Source of the DNA: Vibrio crassostreae 9ZC13
GTDB lineage: Bacteria; Pseudomonadota; Gammaproteobacteria; Enterobacterales; Vibrionaceae
Reading direction: 5' to 3'
Assembly: GCF_000272045.2 (NCBI RefSeq)
Contig: NZ_AJYZ02000037.1
Span: forward strand, 250,171-314,170
Length of the DNA stretch: 64,000 nucleotides
Position numbers and translations under genes: made by a program. The notes under the pieces are model-generated. The model was not told the origin of the DNA, made no database searches, and saw only the letters and a list, made by a program, of their open reading frames with translations. Of this stretch, positions 18,351 to 28,239 are shown one piece after another (within the stretch, counting starts at the first letter, position 1; every line of letters starts with the position of its first letter).

Positions 18351-19709
18351 ATGATGAAAAAACCTTTGCTTGCTTTATCAGTGCTAACTTTAAGCTTAAG
18401 TTCAATCATCACCCCCATTAAAGCAACAGCCGCACTGCCATTAAGTGTGGGTAATGAACAATTACCGAGCCTTGCTCCTATGCTTGAACAAGTGACCCCC
18501 GCTGTGGTTAGTATTGCCGTAGAAGGCAAACAAGTACAACGTCAGCAAATCCCTGAACAATTTCAATTCTTTTTTGGTCCAGAACAAACACGAGAGCGTC
18601 CCTTCCGCGGATTAGGCTCTGGTGTCATCATTGACGCCGAGAAAGGTCATATCGTGACCAATTACCATGTCATTAATGGTGCGGACGATATCAAAGTAAA
18701 ACTGCATGATGGTCGAGAGTACGATGCTGAGCTAATCGGCGGCGACCAGATGTCTGATATCGCACTGCTAAAATTAGAAGAAGCCAAAAACCTGACCCAG
18801 ATAAAAGTCGCAGACTCAGACAAACTAAGAGTTGGTGATTTTAGTGTCGCGATCGGTAACCCATTCGGACTTGGGCAAACCGTGACATCCGGTATTGTTT
18901 CTGCACTCGGCCGTAGCGGCCTGAATCTAGAAAACTTTGAAAACTTCATTCAAACCGATGCAGCAATCAACAGCGGCAACTCTGGTGGTGCGCTAGTGAA
19001 CCTTAACGGTGAGCTAATTGGTATCAACACCGCCATTCTTGGCCCTAACGGAGGTAATGTCGGTATCGGCTTTGCAATCCCTTCTAATATGATGACAAAC
19101 CTGACAGAACAAATTCTCGACTTCGGTGAAGTAAAACGCGGCATGCTTGGCGTTCAAGGCGGAGAAGTGACCTCTGAATTGGCAGAAGCACTCGGTTATG
19201 AATCAAGCAAGGGCGCCTTTGTTAGCCAAATCGTCCCTGACAGCGCAGCCGATAAAGCAGGACTGAAAGCGGGCGATATTATTGTCTCTATTAATGGCAA
19301 ACGCATTGATACCTTCAGCGAGTTAAGAGCTAAGGTCGCAACACTCGGCGCTGGTAAGCAGATTGAACTGGGTGTGGTTCGTGACGGTAAGAGCAAAACC
19401 TTTGATGTGACGCTTGGTGAATCCACCAATAATAAAACACAAGCTGAGAAGCTCCATGAAGGACTAGCTGGTGCTGAGTTAACCAACACAACAGAGAGTG
19501 ACTCTGCAACGGGCGTCAAGGTATCGAATGTTGCTCAAGGTTCACCAGCCGAAGCCTATCAACTCCTGAAAGATGACATCATCATCGGAGTAAACCGCCA
19601 GCCCGTTAAGAACCTTGCTGAGTTTAGAGAGATTCTTGAAAAACAACCTGGTGTACTGGCGCTTAATATCCAGCGAGGCGACCGAACTATCTATCTTGTG
19701 ATTCGATAG
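18351..19709 (+). CDS. degQ: Periplasmic serine endoprotease DegQ/DegP family
   Basis: This is a Do-family protease and chaperone that degrades or refolds damaged periplasmic proteins. A signal peptide (residues 1 to about 27, ending KATA) leads to a trypsin-like domain with catalytic triad H106 (TNYHVING), D136 (SDIALL) and S211 (GNSGGAL). Two PDZ domains follow at about 255-345 and 365-450. The short LA loop (about 20 residues between QQIPEQ and RPFRG) and 452-residue length favour DegQ over E. coli DegP. ATGs at 18351 and 18354 are both possible; the second has better spacing from GAGGAG. degS lies 158 bp downstream. Confidence 0.93.
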   Translation: MMKKPLLALSVLTLSLSSIITPIKATAALPLSVGNEQLPSLAPMLEQVTPAVVSIAVEGKQVQRQQIPEQFQFFFGPEQTRERPFRGLGSGVIIDAEKGHIVTNYHVINGADDIKVKLHDGREYDAELIGGDQMSDIALLKLEEAKNLTQIKVADSDKLRVGDFSVAIGNPFGLGQTVTSGIVSALGRSGLNLENFENFIQTDAAINSGNSGGALVNLNGELIGINTAILGPNGGNVGIGFAIPSNMMTNLTEQILDFGEVKRGMLGVQGGEVTSELAEALGYESSKGAFVSQIVPDSAADKAGLKAGDIIVSINGKRIDTFSELRAKVATLGAGKQIELGVVRDGKSKTFDVTLGESTNNKTQAEKLHEGLAGAELTNTTESDSATGVKVSNVAQGSPAEAYQLLKDDIIIGVNRQPVKNLAEFREILEKQPGVLALNIQRGDRTIYLVIR

Positions 19710-19730
19710 TCTTACGTCAGCGCAATTACA

Positions 19731-19780
19731 GGGAGGCTCAGTAAGTTTGCTTTAAACTTACTCAGTCTCCCTTTTCTTTA
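19731..19780 (+). terminator. Terminator between degQ and degS
   Basis: A long hairpin, GGGAGNCTCAGTAAGTTT-type arms pairing with AAACTTACTCAGTCTCCC, is followed by TTTTCTTT. It suggests that degS has its own promoter in the following 90 bp. Confidence 0.75.
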
Positions 19781-19867
19781 GATCAATCAAAATGCTATGC
19801 TTCACTTGTAATCAAATCAGTCATCCATTGATGGAGGCTTCACACCTTACTTGTTGAAGAGGGAAAC

Positions 19868-20932
19868 ATGCTGTCCTTTCTATTTCGTTCTATTTCCCTT
19901 GGACTCGTTTCAGCGGCGCTTATTCTTCTCGCCTTCCCGAGCTTAAGACCAGCGATTGTCGCTGACGTCACTAGCCCTAAAGTCGATAATATTGGCTCTC
20001 TTCAGATTTCATTTAACCAAGCAGTTCGCCGCGCGGCGCCTGCAGTGGTTAACATTTATAGCCGTAAATACGCTGAAAGCGATCGAAACAAACTGCTCAC
20101 ACAAGGTTTGGGCTCTGGGGTGATTGTTAGCGAGAAAGGCTACATCATTACCAACTTCCATGTGGTGGCTCAAGCAGACCAAATAGTTGTGGCACTTCAA
20201 GATGGCCGAGTAGCAGCTGCGCAACTTGTCGGTTCAGACAAACGCACCGATATCGCGATACTTAGAGTCAGCGGTGATAATCTACCGGTGATCCCACTCA
20301 ATCCTAATTACAAAGCCAATGTCGGTGATGTTGTACTGGCTATCGGTAACCCATACAACCTAGGTCAAACAACAACCTTTGGTATCATCTCTGCAACCGG
20401 CCGTTCTTCGATCAGTGCCGATGGCCATCAAGCCTTTATCCAGACCGATGCGGCAATCAATGAAGGTAACTCAGGTGGCGCACTGGTGAACTCACAAGGT
20501 GAGCTAGTCGGTATCAATACCGCCTCTTTCCAGCAAGCTACCGACATGGAAACCTATGGGATCTCATTCGCTATCCCCTATCCGCTTGCTAATAAAATCA
20601 TGGAAAAGATCATCGCCGATGGTCGTGTGATTCGTGGCTATATTGGTATCGATGGACAAGACATCAACTCAGTCACCTCACGCATGTTGGGTACTAAGAA
20701 TATCGGCGGGATCGTTGTGTTGGGGATAGACCCTAATGGTCCGGCTGCCGATGCGGGTTTTGAAGCTCAAGACATTATTGTCAGTATCAACGATAACCAA
20801 GTAAATGGTCGCCAGAGTGTAATGGACATCGTTACCGACCTGCGACCTGGTACAGTTATCGATGTGGGTATATTGCGCCAAGGTGAAAGCAAAACCTTAA
20901 AGGTGACCATCGCCGAAGATACTCGCCTGTAG
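19868..20932 (+). CDS. degS: Site-1 protease DegS of the sigma-E pathway
   Basis: DegS is anchored in the inner membrane and senses misfolded outer-membrane porins through its PDZ domain, then cleaves RseA to release sigma-E. An uncleaved N-terminal membrane anchor is at about 5-25. The protease domain has H98 (TNFHVV), D128 (RTDIAIL) and S202 (EGNSGGAL). A single PDZ domain covers about 255-345. Length 354 and single PDZ separate it from degQ next door. Confidence 0.95.
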   Translation: MLSFLFRSISLGLVSAALILLAFPSLRPAIVADVTSPKVDNIGSLQISFNQAVRRAAPAVVNIYSRKYAESDRNKLLTQGLGSGVIVSEKGYIITNFHVVAQADQIVVALQDGRVAAAQLVGSDKRTDIAILRVSGDNLPVIPLNPNYKANVGDVVLAIGNPYNLGQTTTFGIISATGRSSISADGHQAFIQTDAAINEGNSGGALVNSQGELVGINTASFQQATDMETYGISFAIPYPLANKIMEKIIADGRVIRGYIGIDGQDINSVTSRMLGTKNIGGIVVLGIDPNGPAADAGFEAQDIIVSINDNQVNGRQSVMDIVTDLRPGTVIDVGILRQGESKTLKVTIAEDTRL

Positions 20933-20976
20933 AGCAAACTCTGTAAGCAATGATTCAAGCTGCTAATACACAAGTA

Positions 20977-21010
20977 CAAAAAACCCAGCTCATAGGCTGG
21001 GTTTTCTTTT
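20977..21010. terminator. Bidirectional terminator between degS and parC
   Basis: AACCCAGC and GCTGGGTT form the stem (20981-21002), with T-rich tracts on both strands (TTTTCTTTT on plus, TTTTTTG on minus). The two convergent genes degS and parC share it. Confidence 0.88.
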
Positions 21011-21034
21011 ATCTAAAGATTGTTTCAAGTATCT

Positions 21035-23293
21035 CTACGATTCACTTTGCTCTGCGATATCGATGCGAGTCACTCGCTGTAGTCCTCTAGGCAGTAGACC
21101 ACCACGACGACCACGTTCACCACGGAAGTTTTCAAGATCCGCAGGTTTCAAACCAAGCTTACGTTTACCGGCGTAGATAGTCAGCGTCGCATTCTCTGGG
21201 ATAGCCATAAGATGTGAGACAAACTCTTCACGCTCTTTTGCTTTCGCAGAAGGGATGTTGATGATCTTGTTGCCTTTACCTTTGCTCAGCTGAGGGAGAT
21301 CTTTAATCGGGAACAACAACATACGACCTTGGTTAGTAATCGCCAGAATCTGATTACTGTCCAAGTCAGCAATAGGGCTTGGCATCATCACTTCAGAAGC
21401 TTGTGGCAAGTTAACCAAGGCTTTACCGCTCTTATTCTTGGACAGCAGATCGCTACCCTTACAAACAAAACCATAACCTGCATCAGAACCGACTAACCAT
21501 AATTGTTCATTCTCTCCCATCACCACTTGGCGAATAGAAGTACCTGGGCTGACGTTCAAGCGGCCTGTAATTGGCTCACCTTGGCTTCGCGCCGACGGTA
21601 ATGAATGTGACTCAAGGGAGTAGCTTCGACCATCACTGCCGAGGAACACCGCTTGCTGGTTACTCTTACCCTTAGCACTCGCTAAGAATTTATCACCCGA
21701 TTTGTAGTTCAAACCTTCAGCGTCAACTTCATGCCCCTTGGCATGACGAATCCAACCTTTCTCAGACAACACAACCGTGATTGGTTCGCTTGGTACTAAG
21801 TCGCGCTCTGTTAGCGCTTTCGCTTCAGCGCGCTCAATCAGAGGTGAACGACGATCATCGCCGTATTTATCCGCATCTGCTTGGATTTCTTTCTTGATCA
21901 GCGTATTCAAGCGACGCTCTGAACCGAGTAGCTTTTCAAGCTTCTCACGTTCAGCTTCAAGCTCTTCTTGTTCCGCTCGGATTTTAAACTCTTCTAACTT
22001 AGCTAAGTTACGAAGTTTAATATCAAGAATCGCATTGGCTTGAATTTCAGAAATGTTGAAACGGCTCATTAGGACAGGACATGGTTCGTCTTCTGTACGA
22101 ATGATCTCAATCACTTCATCGATATTAAGATAAGCAGCAAGCAAACCTTCTAAGATGTGCAAGCGTGCCAGTACTTTATCTAAACGGTACTGCAAACGAC
22201 GGCGAACCGTTGTGCGACGGAACTCGATCCACTCTTTCAGGATTTGAACTAAGCCTTTAACTTGAGGACGATTATCTAAACCAATCATGTTCAAGTTAAC
22301 GCGGAAGTTTTTCTCTAGATCCGTCGACGCGAACAGGTGACTCATCAATTGGTCACAGTCGATACGATTCGAACGAGGAACGACAACGATACGCGTTGGG
22401 TTCTCGTGATCCGATTCATCTCGCAAGTCGTCAACCATTGGCAGCTTCTTAGCGCGCATCTGGTTAGCGATTTGCTCAAGTAACTTCGCACCTGACACTT
22501 GATGAGGTAAAGCCGTGATAACAATATCAGAGCCTTCCTTGTGCCAAACCGCGCGCATCTTGATGCTGCCACGTCCAGTACGGTAGATCTTTTCGATGTC
22601 CGATTTCGGGGAGATAATCTCAGCTTCAGTCGGGTAATCTGGACCTTGAATGAAACCCATCACGTCTGAAAGCTCAGACTTAGGCGTATCAATTAGGTGA
22701 ATGGCTGCATTAGCGACTTCACGCACGTTGTGTGGTGGAATATCGGTCGCCATACCTACCGCGATACCTGTAATACCGTTAAGTAGGATGTGAGGTAGGC
22801 GAGCAGGCAACATTTGAGGCTCTTTCATCGTGCCATCAAAGTTTGGTTGCCAGTCAACAGTGCCTTGACCTAGTTCACCTAGAAGAACCTCAGCAAACTT
22901 AGATAATTTGGCTTCGGTATAACGCATCGCAGCGAACGATTTCGGATCATCAGGAGCACCCCAGTTACCTTGACCATCTACCAATGGGTAGCGGTAAGAG
23001 AAAGGCTGCGCCATCAATACCATCGCTTCGTAACAAGCAGAGTCACCATGTGGGTGATACTTACCTAATACGTCACCAACGGTACGTGCTGATTTTTTGT
23101 ATTTCGATGCAGCCGATAAGCCTAGCTCAGACATCGCGTAGATAATACGACGCTGTACTGGCTTCAAGCCATCACCGATATACGGCAATGCACGATCCAT
23201 GATCACGTACATTGAGTAATTTAAGTAGGCATCTTCGGTGAACTTGCGCATTGGCAGCTGTTCAACGCCATCATATGTAATTTCGTTAGACAT
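21035..23293 (-). CDS. parC: DNA topoisomerase IV subunit A
   Basis: ParC is the DNA breakage-reunion subunit of topoisomerase IV, which decatenates daughter chromosomes. The catalytic tyrosine is Y125 in AAMRYTE. The quinolone-resistance region reads [16 protein letters not shown], with S85 and E89 (E. coli S80 and E84) wild type, so no common resistance mutation is present. The C-terminal beta-pinwheel domain is present; total length 752. It begins 3 bp after parE. Confidence 0.97.
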   Translation of the reverse strand: MSNEITYDGVEQLPMRKFTEDAYLNYSMYVIMDRALPYIGDGLKPVQRRIIYAMSELGLSAASKYKKSARTVGDVLGKYHPHGDSACYEAMVLMAQPFSYRYPLVDGQGNWGAPDDPKSFAAMRYTEAKLSKFAEVLLGELGQGTVDWQPNFDGTMKEPQMLPARLPHILLNGITGIAVGMATDIPPHNVREVANAAIHLIDTPKSELSDVMGFIQGPDYPTEAEIISPKSDIEKIYRTGRGSIKMRAVWHKEGSDIVITALPHQVSGAKLLEQIANQMRAKKLPMVDDLRDESDHENPTRIVVVPRSNRIDCDQLMSHLFASTDLEKNFRVNLNMIGLDNRPQVKGLVQILKEWIEFRRTTVRRRLQYRLDKVLARLHILEGLLAAYLNIDEVIEIIRTEDEPCPVLMSRFNISEIQANAILDIKLRNLAKLEEFKIRAEQEELEAEREKLEKLLGSERRLNTLIKKEIQADADKYGDDRRSPLIERAEAKALTERDLVPSEPITVVLSEKGWIRHAKGHEVDAEGLNYKSGDKFLASAKGKSNQQAVFLGSDGRSYSLESHSLPSARSQGEPITGRLNVSPGTSIRQVVMGENEQLWLVGSDAGYGFVCKGSDLLSKNKSGKALVNLPQASEVMMPSPIADLDSNQILAITNQGRMLLFPIKDLPQLSKGKGNKIINIPSAKAKEREEFVSHLMAIPENATLTIYAGKRKLGLKPADLENFRGERGRRGGLLPRGLQRVTRIDIAEQSES

Positions 23294-23296
23294 CCA

Positions 23297-25177
23297 TTAT
23301 ACCTCGGCCATATCACCGTTAGTCTGTAGCCATGTACGGCGATCATCTGCACGTTTCTTACCAAGCAGCATGTCCATCATCTCGTTGGTTGCTTCGCTGT
23401 CATCAATCGTTAACTGCACAAGGCGACGAGTGTTTGGATCCATGGTGGTTTCACGCAACTGAAGTGGGTTCATTTCACCCAGACCTTTGAATCGTTGCAC
23501 GTTGATCTTGGCTTTCTTCTGCGATAGTCGCTCAAGCACACCGTCTTTCTCTGCGTCATCGAGTGCGTAGAACACTTCTTTACCGCAATCGATACGATAC
23601 AGAGGAGGCATTGCCACATAGATATGACCCGCTTCAACTAATGCATGGAAATGGCGAGTAAACAAAGCACACAGCAGTGTCGCGATATGAAGACCATCCG
23701 AGTCCGCATCGGCAAGGATACAGATCTTACCGTAACGCAGGCCGGATAAATCATCGTTGTCCGGGTCGATGCCTAGAGCCACCGAGATGTCGTGCACTTC
23801 TTGCGAAGCCAATACTTGGTCTGCTGACACTTCCCATGTATTTAGGATCTTACCGCGAAGTGGCATAACTGCTTGGAACTCACGATCACGTGCTTGTTTA
23901 GCAGAACCACCCGCCGAGTCCCCTTCCACGAAGAAGATTTCGGTACGGCTTAAGTCTTGAACTGAACAGTCAGTTAGCTTACCCGGCAGTGCTGGGCCTG
24001 AAGCGATTTTCTTACGCACAACCTTTTTGCTTGCGCGCATACGGCGGTGGGCATTCGCAATACAAGCTTCTGCTAGCTGTTCTGCCAGTTGTGGCTTTTC
24101 GTTCAACCACAGGCTAAACGCATCTTTTACCACACCAGACACAAACGCAGCAGTTTGACGTGAAGACAAGCGCTCTTTTGTTTGACCAGCAAACTGCGGA
24201 TCTTGCATCTTCACCGACAGTACGTACGAACAGCGATCGAAGATATCGTCGCCCGTTAACTTAACGCCACGCGGTAGAAGGTTACGGAATTCACAGAACT
24301 CACGCATTGCATCAAGCAGACCTTGGCGAAGACCGTTTACGTGTGTACCACCTTGTTTAGTCGGTACTAAGTTCACGTAACTTTCGGTGATCATGTCGCC
24401 GCCTTCTGGCTGCCAGATGATCGCCCAGTTTGCCATTTCTGTTTCAGCAACGAATTCGCCAACATACGGTTCTTCAGGCAGCAAGGTGTAACCTTTCACG
24501 CCTTCGGCAAGGTAGTCTTTTAGACCATCTTCATAGAACCATTTATGCTCTTCACCACCGACTTTGTCGATAAATGTAATTTCTAAACCTGGGCAAAGCA
24601 CTGCTTTTGCACGTAGGTTGTTAATCAGACGAAGTGTCGAGAATTTAGGGCTATCGAAGTACTTAGGATCAGGCCAGAAATGTACTGATGTACCACTGTT
24701 ACGATGACCACAAGTGCCCGTCACAGTAAGCTCTGTTACTGCATGACCGCCTTCAAGTGCGATCTCGTGAACCTGACCTTCTCGGCGTACGGTCACTTCA
24801 ACACGTTTTGACAGCGCGTTTACAACCGAGATACCTACACCGTGCAGACCACCAGAGAACTTATAGTTGTTATTCGAGAATTTACCGCCAGAGTGGAGCT
24901 TAGTTAAAATCAGCTCAACACCTGAGATCCCTTTTTCAGGGTGGATATCGACAGGCATACCACGGCCGTCATCGGTAACTTCTAACGATTGGTCTGCATG
25001 AAGTACCACTTTGATCTTCTTAGCGTGTCCCGCTAGTGCTTCATCGACCGAGTTATCAATGACTTCTTGGGCAAGGTGGTTAGGTCTTTCTGTCTCGGTA
25101 TACATTCCCGGGCGGTGTCGCACAGGGTCGAGACCTTCAAGTACCTCGAGGTCTTTTGCATTATATTGTTCAGTCAT
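23297..25177 (-). CDS. parE: DNA topoisomerase IV subunit B
   Basis: ParE is the ATPase subunit of topoisomerase IV. The GHKL ATP-binding domain shows EVIDNSVDEALAGHAK, DDGRGMPVDIHPEKG and GGLHGVG. The TOPRIM domain shows EGDSAGGSAKQARD and ILADADSDGLHI. The frame opens at a TTG (25195), but the ATG at 25177 (MTEQYNAKDLEVLEGL) aligns with E. coli ParE, giving 626 residues. The 239 bp between parE and yqiA hold the parE promoter and no recognisable gene. Confidence 0.97.
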   Translation of the reverse strand: MTEQYNAKDLEVLEGLDPVRHRPGMYTETERPNHLAQEVIDNSVDEALAGHAKKIKVVLHADQSLEVTDDGRGMPVDIHPEKGISGVELILTKLHSGGKFSNNNYKFSGGLHGVGISVVNALSKRVEVTVRREGQVHEIALEGGHAVTELTVTGTCGHRNSGTSVHFWPDPKYFDSPKFSTLRLINNLRAKAVLCPGLEITFIDKVGGEEHKWFYEDGLKDYLAEGVKGYTLLPEEPYVGEFVAETEMANWAIIWQPEGGDMITESYVNLVPTKQGGTHVNGLRQGLLDAMREFCEFRNLLPRGVKLTGDDIFDRCSYVLSVKMQDPQFAGQTKERLSSRQTAAFVSGVVKDAFSLWLNEKPQLAEQLAEACIANAHRRMRASKKVVRKKIASGPALPGKLTDCSVQDLSRTEIFFVEGDSAGGSAKQARDREFQAVMPLRGKILNTWEVSADQVLASQEVHDISVALGIDPDNDDLSGLRYGKICILADADSDGLHIATLLCALFTRHFHALVEAGHIYVAMPPLYRIDCGKEVFYALDDAEKDGVLERLSQKKAKINVQRFKGLGEMNPLQLRETTMDPNTRRLVQLTIDDSEATNEMMDMLLGKKRADDRRTWLQTNGDMAEV

Positions 25178-25416
25178 AATACGGAGTTTACTCAAAAAGT
25201 TTGCGTCAGTTCGCTGGCTCCAGTTTCACTAAAGCAGAATCATTACTATGAACCGTCATAGTAGAGCGAACGAGCGAAGTATTGGGGAATATAGTCTGGA
25301 AGCTGAGTAATGATGTCAAGCTAGTTCAAAAACTAAGACATCAAACTATGATATTTCACCATTGATAGATGAAATAACAGGCAAACAAGAGAAAATCACT
25401 TGGTTGGTGGAACAGA

Positions 25417-26022
25417 TTAAAGATTTAGAAAGGTGATGATTTGTTGTGGGTAGCGTTCAAAATCAACAAAGCTATGATCCCCGCCCTCTTCTACTGTCTG
25501 TGTTGCACCTTGGTACTTCTCTACCGCTTGTCGGTAATCCAGAACTTCGTCTTCCGTTTGCTGAAGTAACCAGAAGTCGCTCGGCTTAGCGATAGCCGAA
25601 ACCTCTAACGCCTTCAGTTCATCAATATGTTTTGTTTCCAGTACATATCGTTCATCTGTGTATGGGTTTACTTGTTCACCTAAATAGTCAGCAAGAAGCT
25701 CATACGGCTTCACTGCTGGGTTTACAACCACCGCTTTAAAACCATAGTGGCTATTCAGCCATGTTGAAAGATAGCCACCCAGCGAGCTACCGACCAACGC
25801 TATTTGATATTGCTCTTTGTATTGCTCCACCAGCTGCTGTAAATGAAGTGCCGCTTGTTGAGGGAAACTCGGCAGTTGAGGGGTTACGACTTTAATATCA
25901 GCGCGATGCTCCGCACAGTAATCTGCCATCACATTCGCTTTATGAGAACGTGATGAGCTGTTAAATCCGTGAATATAGAGAAGCAGCGATGGCTTAGCGA
26001 CTTGCTGATTAGAACCGGACAT
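25417..26022 (-). CDS. yqiA: Esterase YqiA (alpha/beta hydrolase)
   Basis: YqiA is a small alpha/beta hydrolase with esterase activity; its natural substrate is unknown. The oxyanion region is LLYIHGFNSSSRSHKA, the nucleophile elbow is GSSLGGY, and the catalytic His is in EGGDHSF near the C-terminus. The frame is open upstream to 26094, overlapping cpdA, but the ATG at 26022 has a strong AGGAGG site 6 nt upstream and gives the family length of 201. The cpdA-yqiA-parE order is conserved in enterobacteria and Vibrio. Confidence 0.9.
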   Translation of the reverse strand: MSGSNQQVAKPSLLLYIHGFNSSSRSHKANVMADYCAEHRADIKVVTPQLPSFPQQAALHLQQLVEQYKEQYQIALVGSSLGGYLSTWLNSHYGFKAVVVNPAVKPYELLADYLGEQVNPYTDERYVLETKHIDELKALEVSAIAKPSDFWLLQQTEDEVLDYRQAVEKYQGATQTVEEGGDHSFVDFERYPQQIITFLNL

Positions 26023-26053
26023 TAATAGCCTCCTACAACAATAATCACTAACA

Positions 26054-26878
26054 TCAATAACCACCCGCTTCAAAATCAGGTAAGAACTGCCCATTAGGCA
26101 AGCGGCGCACTTGAGTGCTTACTGTGCCATCTTGATGTAATTCAATCTCTCTCCAACCCGGAGACAAAGTATCAACCGCGAAGTCATCTGAGTTAGGTTT
26201 GAATTGCACACAAGTCGACGGTGTTGCCATGACTTGTACACCATGATGATCTCGGTTCATGTCTTGATGAACGTGACCACACAGTACGGCTTTAACATTG
26301 GTGTGCTGTTGAACCACATCCCAAAATTGATCGGCGTCTTTTAGGTTATGTTGATCTAACCATACGCTGCCAACCAACAATGGATGGTGGTGCAATAGAA
26401 CCAAGGTATTACGTTCAGGGAACTCCGTCAGCTTCTGTTCTAATAGGTCAAGCTGTTGATCGCTGAGGCGACCATGAGGCACACCAACCACCTGCGAGTC
26501 TAGCATCACCATCTGCCAGTTATCGCCTAGCAAGACATGCTCAACACACTGTATTTGTGGTGATGGTAAAACACTGCCCATATTAGGCTTAAAGTCATGG
26601 TTCCCTGGCAGCCAATAGCATGGCTTTTCCAAAGGCTGAATCCCTGACTCAAATTTCTGGTACGACTCAGCACTGTGATCTTGAGATATATCACCGGTTG
26701 CTAAAATCGCTTGATAGTCAAAGCCCTGACTAACAATGCCATCGACTACAGCACGAAAGCTATCTTGAGTGTTGATGCTTAATAAGCTGCCATTGCTCGG
26801 CGCAAATAAATGCGTGTCCGTTAGCTGCACAAGCTTAATAGTGCTCTCATCAAATTTTGAAGTGTGTGATAATTCCAA
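26054..26878 (-). CDS. cpdA: 3',5'-cyclic-AMP phosphodiesterase CpdA
   Basis: CpdA hydrolyses cAMP to AMP and so limits CRP signalling. The binuclear metal centre motifs of calcineurin-like phosphoesterases are complete: QLTDTHLF, ATGDISQD, LPGNHD, LLHHHP and LCGHVHQD. At 274 residues it is the usual length. It lies between yqiB and yqiA in a nudF-yqiB-cpdA-yqiA-parE-parC string on minus. Confidence 0.95.
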   Translation of the reverse strand: MELSHTSKFDESTIKLVQLTDTHLFAPSNGSLLSINTQDSFRAVVDGIVSQGFDYQAILATGDISQDHSAESYQKFESGIQPLEKPCYWLPGNHDFKPNMGSVLPSPQIQCVEHVLLGDNWQMVMLDSQVVGVPHGRLSDQQLDLLEQKLTEFPERNTLVLLHHHPLLVGSVWLDQHNLKDADQFWDVVQQHTNVKAVLCGHVHQDMNRDHHGVQVMATPSTCVQFKPNSDDFAVDTLSPGWREIELHQDGTVSTQVRRLPNGQFLPDFEAGGY

Positions 26879-26937
26879 AATAACAAATCCAGATACGTTA
26901 CTGTTTAGACTTTAAAAGTGTTGATAAATAGGCTCAA

Positions 26938-27378
26938 TTAAAAGGCAATTGGGGTTCGGCTGATACCCGTTTTTAAACAAAACGTTAACCATTCCCCAAG
27001 AAATTTATTCAATTGAAATTTCTCGTCCTTTTGCAGAAGCTTAGTGTTGGGGTAGTCATATTTCGCTTTGACTCGCGAAAAATCCCCGCTAGCGCACACT
27101 TCTGCAACTCGAGCGTCGTGATATAGCCTGACAGACATTTTTGGCAAAGGAAACACTGGCATCGCATCACTCTGACATATATCTATTAATGTGGTGTATT
27201 TTGTGACCTCATTCACTGTCAATTGATACACCATATTAACGGCTTGGTAACAGCGAACGTCACCAACCTCATGCCCAACCGGTAACAAAGCGTTCAGTTT
27301 GGCATAGTTAGTCTCGTAAACTCGCATCAATTCAGCAAGATCAACATGATACGGTTTTTTGACCGCGATATTTGGCAT
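26938..27378 (-). CDS. yqiB: YqiB family protein (DUF1249)
   Basis: This is a 146-residue protein of the DUF1249 family, of unknown function. It has no signal peptide or membrane segment. Recognisable family features are DLAELMRVYETNYAKLNALLP and KMSVRLYHDARVAEV. It starts 4 bp after the nudF stop, with cpdA 59 bp further on. The constant pairing with nudF and cpdA is the only hint to its role. Confidence 0.88.
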   Translation of the reverse strand: MPNIAVKKPYHVDLAELMRVYETNYAKLNALLPVGHEVGDVRCYQAVNMVYQLTVNEVTKYTTLIDICQSDAMPVFPLPKMSVRLYHDARVAEVCASGDFSRVKAKYDYPNTKLLQKDEKFQLNKFLGEWLTFCLKTGISRTPIAF

Positions 27379-27382
27379 GACG

Positions 27383-28012
27383 TTAATCTATCCACTCTGA
27401 CTGTAATTCTTGGTAGTTCAATTGTAGCCACTGTAGCGCAATGATCGTGGCTCCATTTTCAAATACACCATCTTTTACCAACTGATAAGCAGCTTCGCGA
27501 CTCATCACTTGTACACGAATGTCTTCACCTTCGTAGTCCAATCCGTGTACCCCTTTGGCTGTCGTTGCATCAACACAGCCAACAAAGACGTCGAGCTTTT
27601 CAGAGCAACCACCAGATGAAGGATAATACGAAGTAATAGGCAATACAGATCCGACTTCGACTCCGGCTTCTTCCATTGCTTCACGACGAGCGACGTCTTG
27701 TGGCGATTCGTCCGTATCAATGATCCCAGCAACAATTTCGTATTGCCATGGGTTCTCATGCTCTAGGGCTCCGACACGGATCTGTTCGACGATCACCACT
27801 TCATCACGCACAGGATCATAAGGTAGCAAAGCGGCAGCATGTCCACGCTCAAACATCTCACGCTCTATTGGTTGGCTCCAGCCGCCCTCAAACAGTCTAT
27901 GTTTAAATGTGTACTTAACCATTTTGAAAAAACCACGAAACAGCGTCTCTTTTGAGACTATTTCCACATCTTGCGGAGTAAACTCATGTCGTTGATTGTC
28001 ATACTGTTGCAT
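27383..28012 (-). CDS. nudF: ADP-ribose pyrophosphatase NudF
   Basis: NudF hydrolyses ADP-ribose to AMP and ribose 5-phosphate. The Nudix box reads G-x5-E-x7-REAMEEAG, starting at GIIDTDESPQDVARREA and ending EAGVEVG. The frame can be extended to a GTG at 28024, but the ATG at 28012 has GAGG at proper spacing and gives 209 residues as in E. coli. It diverges from tolC across a 227-bp region, as in E. coli. Confidence 0.94.
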   Translation of the reverse strand: MQQYDNQRHEFTPQDVEIVSKETLFRGFFKMVKYTFKHRLFEGGWSQPIEREMFERGHAAALLPYDPVRDEVVIVEQIRVGALEHENPWQYEIVAGIIDTDESPQDVARREAMEEAGVEVGSVLPITSYYPSSGGCSEKLDVFVGCVDATTAKGVHGLDYEGEDIRVQVMSREAAYQLVKDGVFENGATIIALQWLQLNYQELQSEWID

Positions 28013-28239
28013 TTGGTACCTCACTAAGTGATCTTTATAGTTTACTCATTGTCCGAGTTAACTACCAAGGATAAGGTTCAACTTTTTGTATAAATTTTAT
28101 AATTAAAGTTAAGTTTTAAAAAATAAATATTGCACAAGTGGACAGTTAAATGTAAAAAAGTGCAAAGTTTCGAGTAAATTACCATCAAACTGGGTTAAAC
28201 TCTTTCAGAGAAAATTCTATTAAAGGCAGGAATAGGAAA

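Noticed and set aside
18351..20932. degQ and degS as a recent tandem duplication
   Set aside because: The two differ in PDZ number, membrane anchoring and sequence; the pair is an old, conserved arrangement.
22900..23060. Quinolone-resistance changes in parC
   Set aside because: The serine and glutamate of the resistance region are wild type.
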